64,000 nucleotides of DNA from Echinarachnius parma (GCA_037951105.1 JBAMJV010005484.1:1-64000); one strand, 5' to 3'. Positions 22,552 through 34,337 are shown, counted from the first letter of the stretch. The notes: a model not told the origin generated them from the sequence alone. Program-made: numbers and translations.

Positions 22552-23118
22552 GGTGATCCAGGTAAAGTGTCTAACTCCACGAAAAATACTTGGAGCTTCC
22601 TCGTTTCTCTTCTGCCATGTTGTTTAGCTTATGGTAAGAGAAGAATAAAATAGGGCTATATTTTTTTCAAATGTCCCTTTAGTATGAAGATAATTATCAT
22701 TGAAAATCATTATTTCAAAAGCGTTAGCTAACGCTTTTGATAAAAAGTACAATTGCCGTAGCTGAACACGTCCGGCCAGCGTGCGTGGGAAACCTTCCCG
22801 ACCCGACTGAACTTTGAGCCGAGCTCGCGCAAATTCCATGAATTCTGTACCATCTGTAAACATACACGGGTGCGGATATCGTCAAACGGATGATTATTAC
22901 TGCGACAAATCTACGACAGGCCATCAGTATTCGGTGATAAAATATGAACTCAATATTCGTTTTTTTCACTAGGTAAACAGTGTTCGTTTTCTTTCAAACT
23001 TTCACAAATCTTTCAATTGTATTTTACAATGATATTGATATAGGATTGAAGTCTCAAATGTCATTTTGTGCAATATCTGACACTTTACAGGGATCACTTT
23101 AATATGCATTAGTCTTAC
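22552..23118. other. PRRC2 intron sequence with no recognised feature
   Basis: Contains a short palindrome (AAAGCGTTAGCTAACGCTTT, 22717-22736) and a relatively GC-rich part at 22750-22870. No exon with valid splice sites was identified; the flanking PRRC2 exons already join in phase, so none is expected. Confidence 0.45.
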
Positions 23119-23337
23119 TTTGAGGTCGAAGACTTGGTCCTGGTCCGTACTGGACCTCTTTTGATTTGTCTTTGTCCTTGTCCGGGTCTGCATCTTTGCT
23201 GCTTGATGCAGCAGGCTGGGGCTGGTCCCCAGACATACCCAGCACAGGGAATTCTCGGTCCAGTCGAGAGGGTGGTGCACTTCTTGCTGGCGCTGGCGCC
23301 AGCGCCTGAGTAGTTCCATGTTGCTGTTGCTGACTTC
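23119..23337 (-). CDS. PRRC2: PRRC2-like exon, first of four in window
   Basis: This 219-bp exon encodes a Gln-rich start (SQQQQHGT), an Ala/Pro stretch, SRLDREFPVLGMSGD, a charged SKDADPDKDKDKSKE run and YGPGPSLRPQ. Vertebrate PRRC2A has FSREEFPTLQAAGDQ followed by a charged segment and GPGPSLRPQN in the same order. The acceptor is TTTTTGCAG and the donor CAAAGTAAGA. Its last base plus the next exon makes the Asn of RPQN. Exons for the N-terminus (family motif STLNLFDTYKGKS) were searched for by eye to the right on the minus strand and not found. The four exons together give about 284 codons. Confidence 0.9.
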
Positions 23338-23487
23338 CTGCAAAAACATTGAACATAATAATGACTTAGGAGATGTAGTTAAGTCCAAGTAAAAAAACAT
23401 ACATAAAGTACATCTTTGGGTGAGAGTGAGGAGGGCAACGACTGGGCTTTTTCAAACCTTTAAAAGACTAACTAAATTTGGCATGCG

Positions 23488-24235
23488 CAGAGATGCCAAC
23501 CTTCACAAACCAAAAAAAGTATTCTGAGAGGTAAAAAACAGTATTTTGAACCAAAAAAAAGTATTTTCAGAGCTGCCAACCTTTAGAGGCAAAAAAAACA
23601 TTTTTTCGCCAAGCCAATTCGCGCAGCAAAAATTTCCTTTATGCGCGCGTAAATATAAAAGTTGGTTCGGTCGATCACACCAGCGTTTGTTCGGTTTATT
23701 TGTGTTATATTTTAAATATGTATCTGGAGTAATAGTTTATCAGGGTTCAACGTAAGTTTTGTTGCCGTTTTCCGATCGTTTCTAAAGGGAGTACCAAAAA
23801 AACAAAAACAAAAATTTTATTTTATTTTGTTAAATCATCGAATAAATCTGGGCCCCAGGATTTATTCGGATCGGATATATTTATTGATATTTCAGCCGTT
23901 TCTGAACCGATTTTGACCAAATAAAGTTTATTCTGTCATTAAAATTGTATGCTCTTTCAAATTTTACATTCAGTTTTTCATTATCTCACAAAACTGACCT
24001 ACCCCTTTAAATATGTATCATGTATCTTTAGAAATAGTTAGGGTTGAAAGTTAATTGTGTCGCTATTTGCGGACCGTTACTATTATTATTTATTAAGGGG
24101 GGGAAGACATTTTTTTTACAAATTTAGTTTGTTTTATTCCCATATTTATTTCTTACAAATCGTACTTCCGCATTTACAATTTTACATCAAAAAATTGTAC
24201 TAAATACTGAAAATCCGTACTACTTGGCAGCTCTG
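23488..24235. mobile_element. hAT-like MITEs with CAGAGNTGCCAACC ends, one inside or beside another
   Basis: CAGAGCTGCCAACC starts at 23568 and its inverse GGCAGCTCTG ends at 24235; a second left end (CAGAGATGCCAACC) starts at 23488. Interiors are rich in AAAAAGTATTTT words. Inside lies a partial reverse copy of the M2 MITE (about 23850-24009, ending ACCCCTTTAAA). No 8-bp duplication was seen. Confidence 0.55.
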
Positions 24236-24303
24236 GGGGACTTAATCCAGCCAAGTGGTCAAAACTTAATGATAAATACCCCAACCGATGAAAGTATTTG
24301 GTA

Positions 24304-25125
24304 TTAACCCTAATCCCACTGGGTTATTTTGATCACTTGAGTCCACTGGGGGGGGGGGGGGCCATTTTGGCCCCCCCCCCCTCAAATCTCGGCAACGAAT
24401 GGACGGATTGACTCGAAAATTGGCACATACGTAAAACTAGTCTAGTAGAATAATAGTTTGAAGAAAAAAAAAAATTGGACCATTATTTTTTTTTTTATAA
24501 TTAATTAAAATTTTGAATATGCAAATTTTTGACGAATTTGGGGGAAAATTGGGATTTTCATCTAAAATCAAGAGAAATTACAGGATTTCTTCAGGTTTTC
24601 AGGTAAAAATACTTTCAAATGATGTAATTCATCAAATCCATGTTTTTTATGGTAATAAAATATATCACTAATTTGCATAAATATGCAAATTAGTATTCCC
24701 GGATTTACCCACATTGTTTTCATTCTTATGTATTTTATTGTTTTTATTGTTTGTTTTTTTGTTTTTTTTTAGAAGAATTTAACTCTGAAGTGTATGAATT
24801 AAACTAATAACAAAGAAATAATCCAAATTATAATTCAATGTAACAATTATAACAGATTTGGAGTTAACATGGCATCGGATGTAGGAATTACATAGAAACC
24901 TGTACAAAAATTGCATTTTTTTGTGACGGTCGAGCAATTACCGACCTCTAAAATCAGTTCTACTTGTCCGACCGGGGTGAATTATACATCAAAACGTGCG
25001 GGAGACTTGAGAGAAAAAAGTCATGAAGTTTGAACGTTAAATTCCAATCGGTCTAGATGCACGTTGAAAAAAACGACAGGGGGGGGCCAAAATGCCCCCC
25101 CCCCCCCCAGTGGGATTAGGGTTAA
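24304..25125. mobile_element. piggyBac-like TTAA MITE with poly-G/poly-C (P2)
   Basis: TTAACCCTAATCCCACTGGG and CCCAGTGGGATTAGGGTTAA are inverted and include TTAA. A long G run, GCCATTTTGGC and a long C run follow the left end; GGGGGCCAAAATGCCCCC precedes the right end. Interior words CTCGGCAACGAATGG, GGAGACTTGAGAGAAAAAAG and AAGTCATGAAG parallel P1, so they are diverged members of one family. Confidence 0.75.
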
Positions 25126-25281
25126 GACACTAACCTTACAAAGGTGCATTCGGTGCAGAATGGTGCCAAAATTTGGCTGACTATGAGTTTTCTTGGGGCA
25201 TCAATAAGTTATAATTATTTATTGATGTGCCATTTTAATTAAGTTAGTCACGAAAAATAGCCCCTGCCTGAAGTACAATAA

Positions 25282-26749
25282 TACAGGGTGGCCCCCCAAA
25301 AAACGGAATGGGGCACTACCCAAAATAAAGTACTGTATAAGCTGTTAATATTGCCAGTCATTTGCACGATCTTGTCAGCGGGCATTCGATACGCATGCAC
25401 TTGGTCGGCCAGTCCCCCGGCAGACATCGAGTAGTAGTGGTCTGGTAGTGGTAGCTACTGCAAAAAGGAAAGCAGCGGCAAAGCACAATTTATTTAGCTC
25501 TAACCTGAACTAGAAATTCACCTTATTCTATTTCCTCTACTTACGTGACAGGAAGAAATTTGAGAACAATAAAGAAACAAATGCCCGCAAAACAAGGAAA
25601 AAACAGCGCCAGGTCCGATTCTTATCGTATTGATTGTTACATGCATGCACCCAGCCTGTATGTAATACACGTACTGTATGCTTTTTCGCTGATGCGCTTG
25701 CACATTAAGTTGAACTACGTAATATGAATAGAAAATTAAATTATATCGGAGTCATCGCTTCATTGCACGTACACAACGATTTGACTATCAAATTCGGCAA
25801 AGTGTGATGAACAACGATCGGCCACTGACGCCGTTTATGTCCTATTTTCATCGGAAATTTCGTAATCGAGGTAAATCTGAACAGTATGTTATCATATTTC
25901 CGTAAAAATCATGTCAGAAATGCTAAAACTGTGATTGATTTACGAATTTGCTGTATTTTAGGAGAAGATTTATTGTCATTAATGCGCTGCATTTTTGTCA
26001 CTACTTTTGAGTGAACTGTTTTCCCTAAAACAAAAACTACACAACTAGATGGATCTTCGACTGCGCGCAGTCGAAAATGATGCCTCCGCCATTTCGCAAT
26101 TCATATATCAAGCCAAAATTAACATGTCAACTGGTTCTTGTGATATTGCAATTACAAGCTATTTTCGCATGAGTCATGTGACCTTGACCTTGACCTTTGA
26201 CCTCATGACTCCAAAATATAATGGCTACAATGGCTTCCTGAGATACATTCAGGTACCAAGATTGATTGAAATCTGACATTCAGTTCTTGAGATTTCGCAA
26301 TTACAAGCTCATCTAGCACATATTGAGCCCTGTGACCTTTGACCTTTGACCTCAAGACCCCAAAATCTCATCGGTTATTCGGCTCCTCAAGATACATACA
26401 TGTACCAAGATTGGTGAGAATCTGTCAATTGGTTCTTGACATAACGCGATCACAAGCTATTTTTGCATATATAATAAGCCCTGTGACCTTTGACCTCATG
26501 ACCCCAAATTCTATTCAGTTCATTGGCATCCCAAGATACATACATGAACCAAGTTTGGTGAGAATCTGTCAATAGGTTCTTGAGAAAACGCGATCACGAG
26601 AATGGGACGTACAGACGTACGTACGGACGGACTACCCGAAAACATAATGCCTCCGGCTACTTCGTTGCGGAGGCATAAAAAAGGACATAATTATTGCGTT
26701 ACTATATTTTGGGAAGTGCCCCTTTCCAGTTTTTGGGGGCCACCCTGTA
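25282..26749. mobile_element. mariner-type element (TACAGGGTGGCCCCC) hosting a Q2 insertion
   Basis: The ends TACAGGGTGGCCCCCCAAAA and TTTTGGGGGCCACCCTGTA are inverted and bordered by TA. About 760 bp at the left is interior sequence without a recognisable transposase. The right part is occupied by the Q2 element at 26046-26676, so the mariner-type element is older than Q2. Confidence 0.7.
26046..26676 (+). mobile_element. modular DR1-repeat element Q2
   Basis: Starts CTAGATGGATCTTCGACTGC with TGATGCCTCCGCC and ends CTTCGTTGCGGAGGCATAA. It contains four TGACCTTTGACCT-type words (about 26186-26500) in modules of ~120 bp, then CGTACGTACGGACGG. Same family as Q1 and Q3. Confidence 0.7.
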
Positions 26750-26761
26750 TAGTAAAGACAG

Positions 26762-27332
26762 ACACAACTAGATGGATCTTCGACTGCGCGCAGTCGAAAA
26801 TTATGCCTCCGCTATCACGTGATTTTTAATATCAAGCCCAAATTAACGTGCACTGAATTAATTTTTTGTTTATTTTTCATATATTTCGACCCGTGACCTT
26901 GACCATTATGACCCCAAACTTTGATGGCTACATTGGCTCCCAAAGAAACATTCAGGTACCAATTTAGATTGAAATCTGACATTCAGTTCTTGAAATTTTG
27001 CCATTACAAGCCATTTTTGCATATATATTGAGCCCTGAGACCTTGACCTTTGACCTCATGACCCCCCCAAAATATAATCTGATCATTGCCACCCCAATAT
27101 GTACACTCATACCAAGTTTGAAATTGATCTGTTAACCGGTTCTTGAGATATCATGAGAAAAAAGCATTTTTGCACATATATCGAGTCCTGTGACCTTGAC
27201 CTTTGACCTCATGAACCCCAAAATCTAATCAGATCATTGTCACCCCAATATGTACACTCAAGCCAAGTTTGAAATTGATCCGTCAATCGGTTCTTGAGAA
27301 ATCGCGAGAACGAGGCATTTTTGCATATATAT
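26762..27332 (+). mobile_element. modular DR1-repeat element Q3, cut off at the right
   Basis: Starts with the same GATCTTCGACTGCGCGCAGT and ATTATGCCTCCGCT as Q2, followed by modules with CCTTGACCTTTGACCTCATG at about 27036 and 27193. It stops in GCATATATAT where the 27333-31179 element begins. The expected continuation is not present beyond that element. Confidence 0.7.
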
Positions 27333-28546
27333 GGGCAATTCCGGATGAGAGAGGCCAAAAATGGAAAATTTAAAAGTTTATGAAATACAATTTCAAAGCA
27401 TGTTTTAGGTGGACAACGTCCTATATATTAGTGAATAGAAAACCGTTTGTGAATAACTTAATCCGTTTTTCTGAAAGCAGTGTTTGAACTTTTTGGGTTT
27501 TCGAGGCTTCAGAAATGAAAAAATGACTAAATTCAATACCAAATCAATAAATCATTGATCCCTGAACTTATTCCTTTGTATACTTTGCAGTTAAACTAGT
27601 ATATGGATAATCTTCTTATTTTGTAAAGCACTTGTTCCAACCGGAAGCAATATTTGCTGGACAGAATGACAAAATTTACTCCGATTTGGATGTAATTCCG
27701 TTACCGAAATTCCAAGAAAGTTTTTTTAAAGAACTTTAATATTGATGAATTATTCTGTAATTGTAAATCCAATGCTAAAATATGTGTCCTTGAAATCCCA
27801 AACACCCAATTCCTTAATATCTCCACCCATTTCTATGAAAACATCGGTAACGGAATTACATGGTAACGGAATTACATCGGTAACGGAATTACATCGGTAG
27901 GGGACGCAACATTAATTTGACTTCAAAGTGGGTTGGAAGTTTTTGAAAGAAAGAAACACCACCTGATATACAGGGGGGAAAACAAAACCAACTTCTGATG
28001 AGTAAAAATGTTCTTTGGCCTTACAAATAGTTGAGAACCAGTTTATCTATTAAACATATGCCAGGCATAGTTTTCAAAAATATTAAAAAAACAAATTCTT
28101 GCCGTCTTTGGCAAGAAAATATAAAATAGATCACCCAACCCCAACATCCTCCCCTTGTTGAAGTCTAAGACTGCAGGTAGTGTTGAGGAAGATAGTGTCC
28201 AAGATAACAGCAAAAACACTTAGAACAGAGGAAAAAGCAACAACACAGTCTATAGTATTAGCAATGGCATGGAGGACCTCAAATTGAAATGGGTAGTAAT
28301 TCAATATTGCAACGAAAACAATGCTAACAATTAATTGGCCAATTGATAGAAGCTGTGGATAGTAACATTACTATCAAATTATTGAAGCAAACAGTTCCAG
28401 AGAAGTATGGTTGGCCACAAAGTAGATGACTTTGGCCTGAAATCTCATCAGTGGCTCAACTTGAGATTGGCCTAAAAAGACCAAGACTACCAGTACCACT
28501 TTGCGCCAGCAGGAGTATTGTGTAGTTGTTTATGTTTCCCAAAAAG

Positions 28547-28770
28547 TTTCATCTCATTATCTCGTCAATCCCTTGCTTCTGCTTAAAAGCATTAAGACAA
28601 TGGGCCCTTTGAAATTATGTCAGTATTATAAGAGGTCACCTGCAAATGTCCAGGATGATCCAGACACAATTGGGCTGATGACAGACTATACTTCGGCTAT
28701 ATTTCAAAGGGCCCATTAGCCTGTTGCCTAATATCAAAACTCAAGGGATTGACTAGATAATGAAATGAAA
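28547..28770. repeat. foldback inside element 2
   Basis: TTTCATCTCATTATCTCGTC at the left pairs with GATAATGAAATGAAA at the right, and CAATGGGCCCTTTGAAAT pairs with ATTTCAAAGGGCCCATT. The small ORF it contains is part of the arms and is not a gene. Confidence 0.6.
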
Positions 28771-29602
28771 CCATTCAAATATTATAGCACCATACAGGAA
28801 CTACAGAATAGGTCTACGGGTGAATATTGTTACCTGTAGTTTTTGTCTTTTTAAGCCAAGCTCAAGTTGAGGTACCGAGTTGAGAATTCGGGCCAATTAC
28901 ATTACTCACAGGTCTTAGATATGTAAAAGAGCCACAGACAGACAGAAGAGATATACTCTCCGTCATATAAATGCATGTATCATGCTAACTTATTCACTGG
29001 CTTTAAAATGTAGCTTGCCAGTATTATTTCGGATGAATTAAAGTTCAGAGAATAAGATTGAACTCTATCCTTGCTGGCCATTTGACTTGTCAGTATTGTA
29101 ATATACTTTGTTAGTACAATTTATAAATAAGTTAAGGATTTTTAAAACTTGAACATCTTTAATATCAAGTTGTACACATTGTGCATTACATAATATACAA
29201 CAAACAATTAATTGTACCTCTGATACATGTATCACCTGATCTCTGAATATAAATCAATGTTCTTGTACATGCTCCTAACAATTTATTATGTCCAAATTGC
29301 ATAAAGTATGTGTACATGATAAAAAAAGTGTCTTGGTAGTATTCTTCAGTAGTAGTGATTTTGATCAGATAGATAAGTTTAATTTAGAACAATTTAGTAG
29401 GTCTGGCATACAGGTAGACATTATTTTAGAGGTCTAATAACATATCATAGATACCCTCAATGAGCCTCAAATGGACAGAAGAGATCCACTTTCCTTCATA
29501 TAATTACTCATAACATACTAATTAGTTTCCTGGCTTTTAACTTCCCAGAAGTATTGGTATTAACATTCAGACAATAGGATTGAACCCTATCCTTGCTGGC
29601 CA

Positions 29603-30046
29603 TTAAAGGGTACCACCACCCAAACATAATATTCTTATTATAGAAAGGGAACAAAGATCTTTAGTATTCCATTCCTTCAACAAGTTCACAAAAATATGTT
29701 TTCAGAAAAAAATATATAATTGGAAAAAAAAATATCACCATTCTCAACCATGCTTTCATGTGGTCTGAATTGCAAAGACTATGCGTGCAGAGCCAGAGCG
29801 CTCTGTGCAGAGCGAAAGAATCATCCGGGATTCTAATGATGTATGCGTGGAAGCATTGGCGCACTCGCAAATGCTTGGCCCATATGGAACCAGGAAATAG
29901 CAGTGGTTCTGTAAGTGGTGGAAATTAATTGATTTGTTTATGAATTACACAACCCTTTGCAAAAATGTTGGGTATCTATTTGATATCACAAAACGGTACC
30001 AAAACATATAATAATGTGTTGTCCTTTGCCTGGTGGTCCCCTTTAA
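29603..30046. mobile_element. TTAA-flanked MITE, family M3, nested in element 2
   Basis: TTAAAGGGTACCACCA at the left and TGGTGGTCCCCTTTAA at the right are inverted with TTAA borders. It interrupts the second copy of the internal duplication of element 2 between CCTTGCTGGCCAT and ACTTACCAGCATGG; the first copy (29075-29110) shows the uninterrupted order. Confidence 0.75.
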
Positions 30047-31557
30047 ACTTACCAGCATGGTTACATACTTTGTTAGTACATGTCCAATGTATATTAAAGC
30101 CTCCAGGGTTTTCTGAATTCTAATATCAAGTTGTACACATTGTGTATTGTATGATATATACTTCAAGCAATTCCTGTTACCCTTGATACATGCATCATTT
30201 GACATAGATCTGACTTCGATTTTTTGTTCTGCTAAGCACTTGCTTCCCTATCTGTTTTGTTCAAATTGCATAAAATAAGGAAGTGTACATGATCAAAAAA
30301 GTGTTTTTGGAGTATATGTGTATGAAATACTTTGGTAGAAGTGATATTTATCCAATGGATACGTATAGTTTAGAAGAATTTGTGGATAATTGACAAAGCA
30401 GTGTTACTAGTGTAATTCCGTTACCATGTTCATTAGATAGCTTTATGGTATAAATAGAGAAATATGTGACCATTGATATGAGCCAGGACTGCAGAGTTTG
30501 ATAACAAGGACTATGTAAATGAAGACTGACTTGAATTTCGCAAATACAAATAGTTATTTTTTTTAGAAATTTCACACTGCGTTACCAAATTACCCAATTA
30601 AGCAGGCGTATTCGCATATTACTTCATAATTAAGCATAAAAGTATCTTGCATTTTGGTTCTTATAAGTGTTTCAACATACAAATAACATTTTAAAGGGAT
30701 TTTAGCTTATCTGGTATTCAAAAAATTTAACTTTTTAAGGTAAATTTCAGAAGGCGTAATTCCGTTACCATTTATGTAATTCCGTTACCGCTGCCTTTCT
30801 GGGAAACATGGTCAGTTACGACCAAACAAGATGAACATAAAGGAAAAAATTAATGTTATCATCAAGTTGACACCCATAGCAATGAAGTTTAAAATAAATT
30901 CACACAAAATGTCTTTTAAATTTCAGAGGAATTCATGTGAAAGTTGAAGGTGGGAAAAAAGGCCCATTCTCTGCCGTAATTCCGTTACCGACGTATTATA
31001 CGTGCTAGCACTTTCCTCATTTATGAAATTTTCATATTTTGGTTTCTATATGACAGCAGGTATATCTCCAGAACTTATTAAAGTGTTGATAAGCCTTTAG
31101 GTCATAGGAATAATCCATAATATGAAAAAGAATGAGCAAAATTTCTCTGAATTGTAATTCCGTTACCACGGAATTGCCCATGTATCCGATTTCGAATACG
31201 GCAAACATGATTTGCATGCATAACAAATTTGATTGATAAAGGAAATTTGTACTTATATATCAGACTTTTAATCTCACAATTCCGTAGAATATTGTTTTGA
31301 AACCTGTCATGAATGACACATTTTTCAAATTGTGGTGCTATATTTGTAAAACTAGTATTACTATTAGTATACTAGTCAAACATTAATAAATTCTTCGTAA
31401 ACTTACCAACACAGACAAGAGTCAAGACGTAGACAATGCAGACACAACATCATGGGCTATGTTGAATTTTACATTCGAACCAAATTTGATCGATTATTAA
31501 AATATCCTCTCACATTTCAGACTTTCAACCTCACTTTTCGATGGATTATTGTTTATA

Positions 31558-31965
31558 GACTAAGGCTGAGTCGGTTCGGTCAATCACACCGGGTTCCGAC
31601 AGTTTCAATCGGTAGGCTACCCGGTTTCGTTTTATCGGAAACGGTGCCCGAAAAAAAAAAAATTAAATGTTACAAAAGAAATAAAGATTATCACTTAATG
31701 TAGCGGAATTCAAATAAAAACGGGGCAATCGATATCATTTACTTTAAAGAGTGGTTATTTTCGAAAAATTCTTGATTTGTTACATGTACTTTGTTTGACA
31801 GTCAGAAACAGTGCATTTTTGCCGATGCTTGAACGATTGCGTGATTTTACCGGTCCGAGTTTGGACGGCAAAAATTTATCGGGATACCGGTTCCCGGCGG
31901 TTATAGTTTTATCGGTACCCGGTTTTGAAATTTTCAAATTGTGGGTTTTTGTTGTTGAAATTTTG
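31558..31965. mobile_element. L-IR-R family copy C1, internally deleted
   Basis: Starts CTAAGGCTGAGTCGGTTCGG, then the left module (GTAGCGGAATTCAAATAAAA, AAAGAGTGGTTATTTTC) and, without the central palindrome, the outer part of the right module (GTGCATTTTTGCCGATGCTT, TTTATCGGGATACCGG). The right terminus was not found. Confidence 0.5.
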
Positions 31966-32607
31966 GTGTCAAACATTGATGAATTGATCGTAAACATTCT
32001 ATGCTCACATAAATGCATGGAATGCTCCATTCACAAAACAGGGGTGTGGGGATAAACAGAATGGAAATCAACACAAATTAAACTTTTACAAATCGGACAT
32101 TTCTCTAAATTTATTTCCGCAAGTATAGCAAATATTATTCTCGATACTTCCTATCATTTATTCAAGTTTTGTATACAAACTGAACTGTTAACAGAATTAA
32201 TTTGATATTCTTCTAATTACCCCAAGTGGAACATGCTGTATGGGGGCGGGGCAGAAACAATGCTAATTATAATAATTTGCGACATGTGGACGTGCGTCTT
32301 CTGAGCTAGCTGTCTGCAGAAGAAGAAAACATCGCACAAAACTGATCATTATTGACCTCTCTTTCCTCTCTTTTTGAAGCACAAATCAAGTATTTTCTGT
32401 GAGGTATCAAATTTGCAATAAGTACAATGCTATTGTGCACAATTGTTTCAACATTTGGTGGCCCGATCGGGCCAGCAAACATTGGAAATATGAGTTTTTA
32501 CTGGCCCGACAGCAATTTTTAGCAAATCCGAGGAGTAATCACTAATCACAATAATTGTTATGAGATGGGGACATGAGGTCATGGGGTACAAAGGTCATTA
32601 TTAAGCC

Positions 32608-33594
32608 TGAGTCATGTCGGATATATTCGGAACCGGGTCCCGATAAACTTTTACTGGTCGGGAACCGGTATCCCGATAAATTTTTGCCGTCGAAACTTGG
32701 ACCGGTAAAATCACGCAAATCGTGCAAGCATCGGCAAAAATGCACTGTTTGGGGCTTATATTGCTCCTTTTATATGCAAATAACATTACAAATATTGACG
32801 CTTTTATGAATTTACATATCAATATTTACGGGAAAATAGTTACAGACTATCCAGAATTAACTCACGTTTCGCAGGAAAAGTATTTTTTCCGAAGTAAATT
32901 GGACCTAGAAATCGATCGCTTATTTAGCATCGCGCCAAGCTGAAACAAGCCGCTAAAATCGAAGGTTGAAGTTAGCAGCAAGTTTTCGGGTCCCGATATC
33001 GCGAGAAGATCGCGCGTGCATGCTATATGATATGCTAGCTAACTTCAGTTAACTGAAGCTAACTTCAGTCGGCCAGCTAGCATCGCGGTGCATCGCTACG
33101 ATCGAAATTTCCCGATAATTTGCACATATTTTTTCATTGTTTGGGGCTAGTTTTTTGTTCTGTTCAGCTTTCAAACGCCAGGATATCAAAACATTTTAAC
33201 ATTTTAAAATGGAATAAATTACCAAAATACGTATTTTGAGCCACTTTGAATGCACTCCCGCGGCTGCGGAGTGTCGGCCTAACTTTGTGTGAACATCCGT
33301 AGGCAATATCGTTCAAATGACTAGCAATTTTGCGCTTCCTGTTCAATTTCTGACTGTGAAACGAAGTAACGAACCAAGACTTTCTCGAAAATAACCACTC
33401 TTTAAAGTAAATGATATCGATTGCCCCGTTTTTATTTGAATTCCGCTACATTAAGTGATAATCTTAATTTCTTGTTTAACATTTTATTTTATTTTTTTAT
33501 TTTTTTCGGGGCACCGTTTCCGATAAAACGAAACTGGGTCCCGATTGAAACGGTCGGTAACCGGTGTGATCGACCGAACCGACTCAGCCTTAGT
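32608..33594 (-). mobile_element. L-IR-R family copy C2, reverse orientation
   Basis: TTAAGCCTGAGTCATGTCGG at the left and CCGAACCGACTCAGCCTTAG at the right are related inverted ends. Right-module words (AATAGTTACAGACTATCCAG, AAGTAAATTGGACCTAGAAA), a palindrome around TAACTTCAGTTAACTGAAG and the inverted left module (GAAAATAACCACTCTTTAAA) follow. A GGCCC-module fragment (32455-32530) lies just left of it. The GGCTGAGTC ends resemble the hAT MITE at 58588. Confidence 0.55.
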
Positions 33595-34330
33595 TTGAGA
33601 TCAACCAATGTAAACAAATGTTTCGGACGTTACATGGGATAATTGTTAACACAAAATTGATATTTTAGTGCATTTATTTTCAAAATGATAATATATGGTT
33701 ATTATTTTTCATTTAGATCATCTAAATGAAACATAATCATCAAAATACATGATGCTTTAATTGTACATTTAGATGCTTTGTCTGCCCCAAATCCATATTT
33801 TCACCAATTTGTCATCGATTTTTCTCAGCTAATTTGTAACCACTAAAGTTTTTCAAGACACTTGATATAGTGAATGATATAACTAATCTACTTGGAAAAA
33901 TAACCTTTCTTTTGTGGAATTGAAACACTACCTGCTGCAACAATTCCTGTATTTTGTTTACGATTTACATAATCTTTTGTATGGTATTGTGAGCTCGTTT
34001 CGGACGTTACAAAATGGTGTTAACACACATTTTGATTGCACAAACAAAATTAAATTTGGAACATTAAAAAAAGTATTATCTACAGTTTCATGATCTATAT
34101 GAGCACCTGCTCCAAGTGTACTCTACATGTGCCATTATAACTTGAATTTGAGGTTTTGCTAATATCATATTAATCAGAAATGCATTTATGACAGTTATTC
34201 TAATTTTCGATAATAGTTTGATAAAATTAGTTTGAGCTTCATATTTCATCAAAATGAGAAAATGGAAAATTTAAATCATATACATGTATGTCATTGTATA
34301 CTTTTATCTTTTGTAAAATGATGAAGGAAA
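33595..34330. other. AT-rich stretch with two TTTCGGACGTTACA words
   Basis: GTTTCGGACGTTACA occurs at 33621 and 33998, each followed within about 25 bp by GTTAACAC. This recalls the iterated motifs of the 7970 and 27333 elements (ACGTTAC), but no terminus was found. No gene is seen. Confidence 0.4.
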
Positions 34331-34337
34331 CTCTGGA

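Larger units (their letters stand above)
27333..31179. mobile_element. Iterated-motif element 2 (GTAACGGAATTAC type), 3.8 kb
   Basis: GGGCAATTCCGG at the left and CACGGAATTGCCC at the right are inverted; AT-rich flanks (TATAT / ATGTA) leave the target duplication unclear. The motif GTAACGGAATTAC or its complement GTAATTCCGTTAC occurs nine times, at 27692, 27847, 27863, 27880, 30412, 30756, 30776, 30976 and 31154, all near the ends. The last copy lies within 15 bp of the right terminus. The middle has a diverged ~970-bp duplication (TAATATCAAGTTGTACACAT at 29160 and 30121), a foldback at 28547-28770 and a TTAA MITE. No transposase ORF. It shares its terminus with the 7970-11278 element. Confidence 0.75.
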
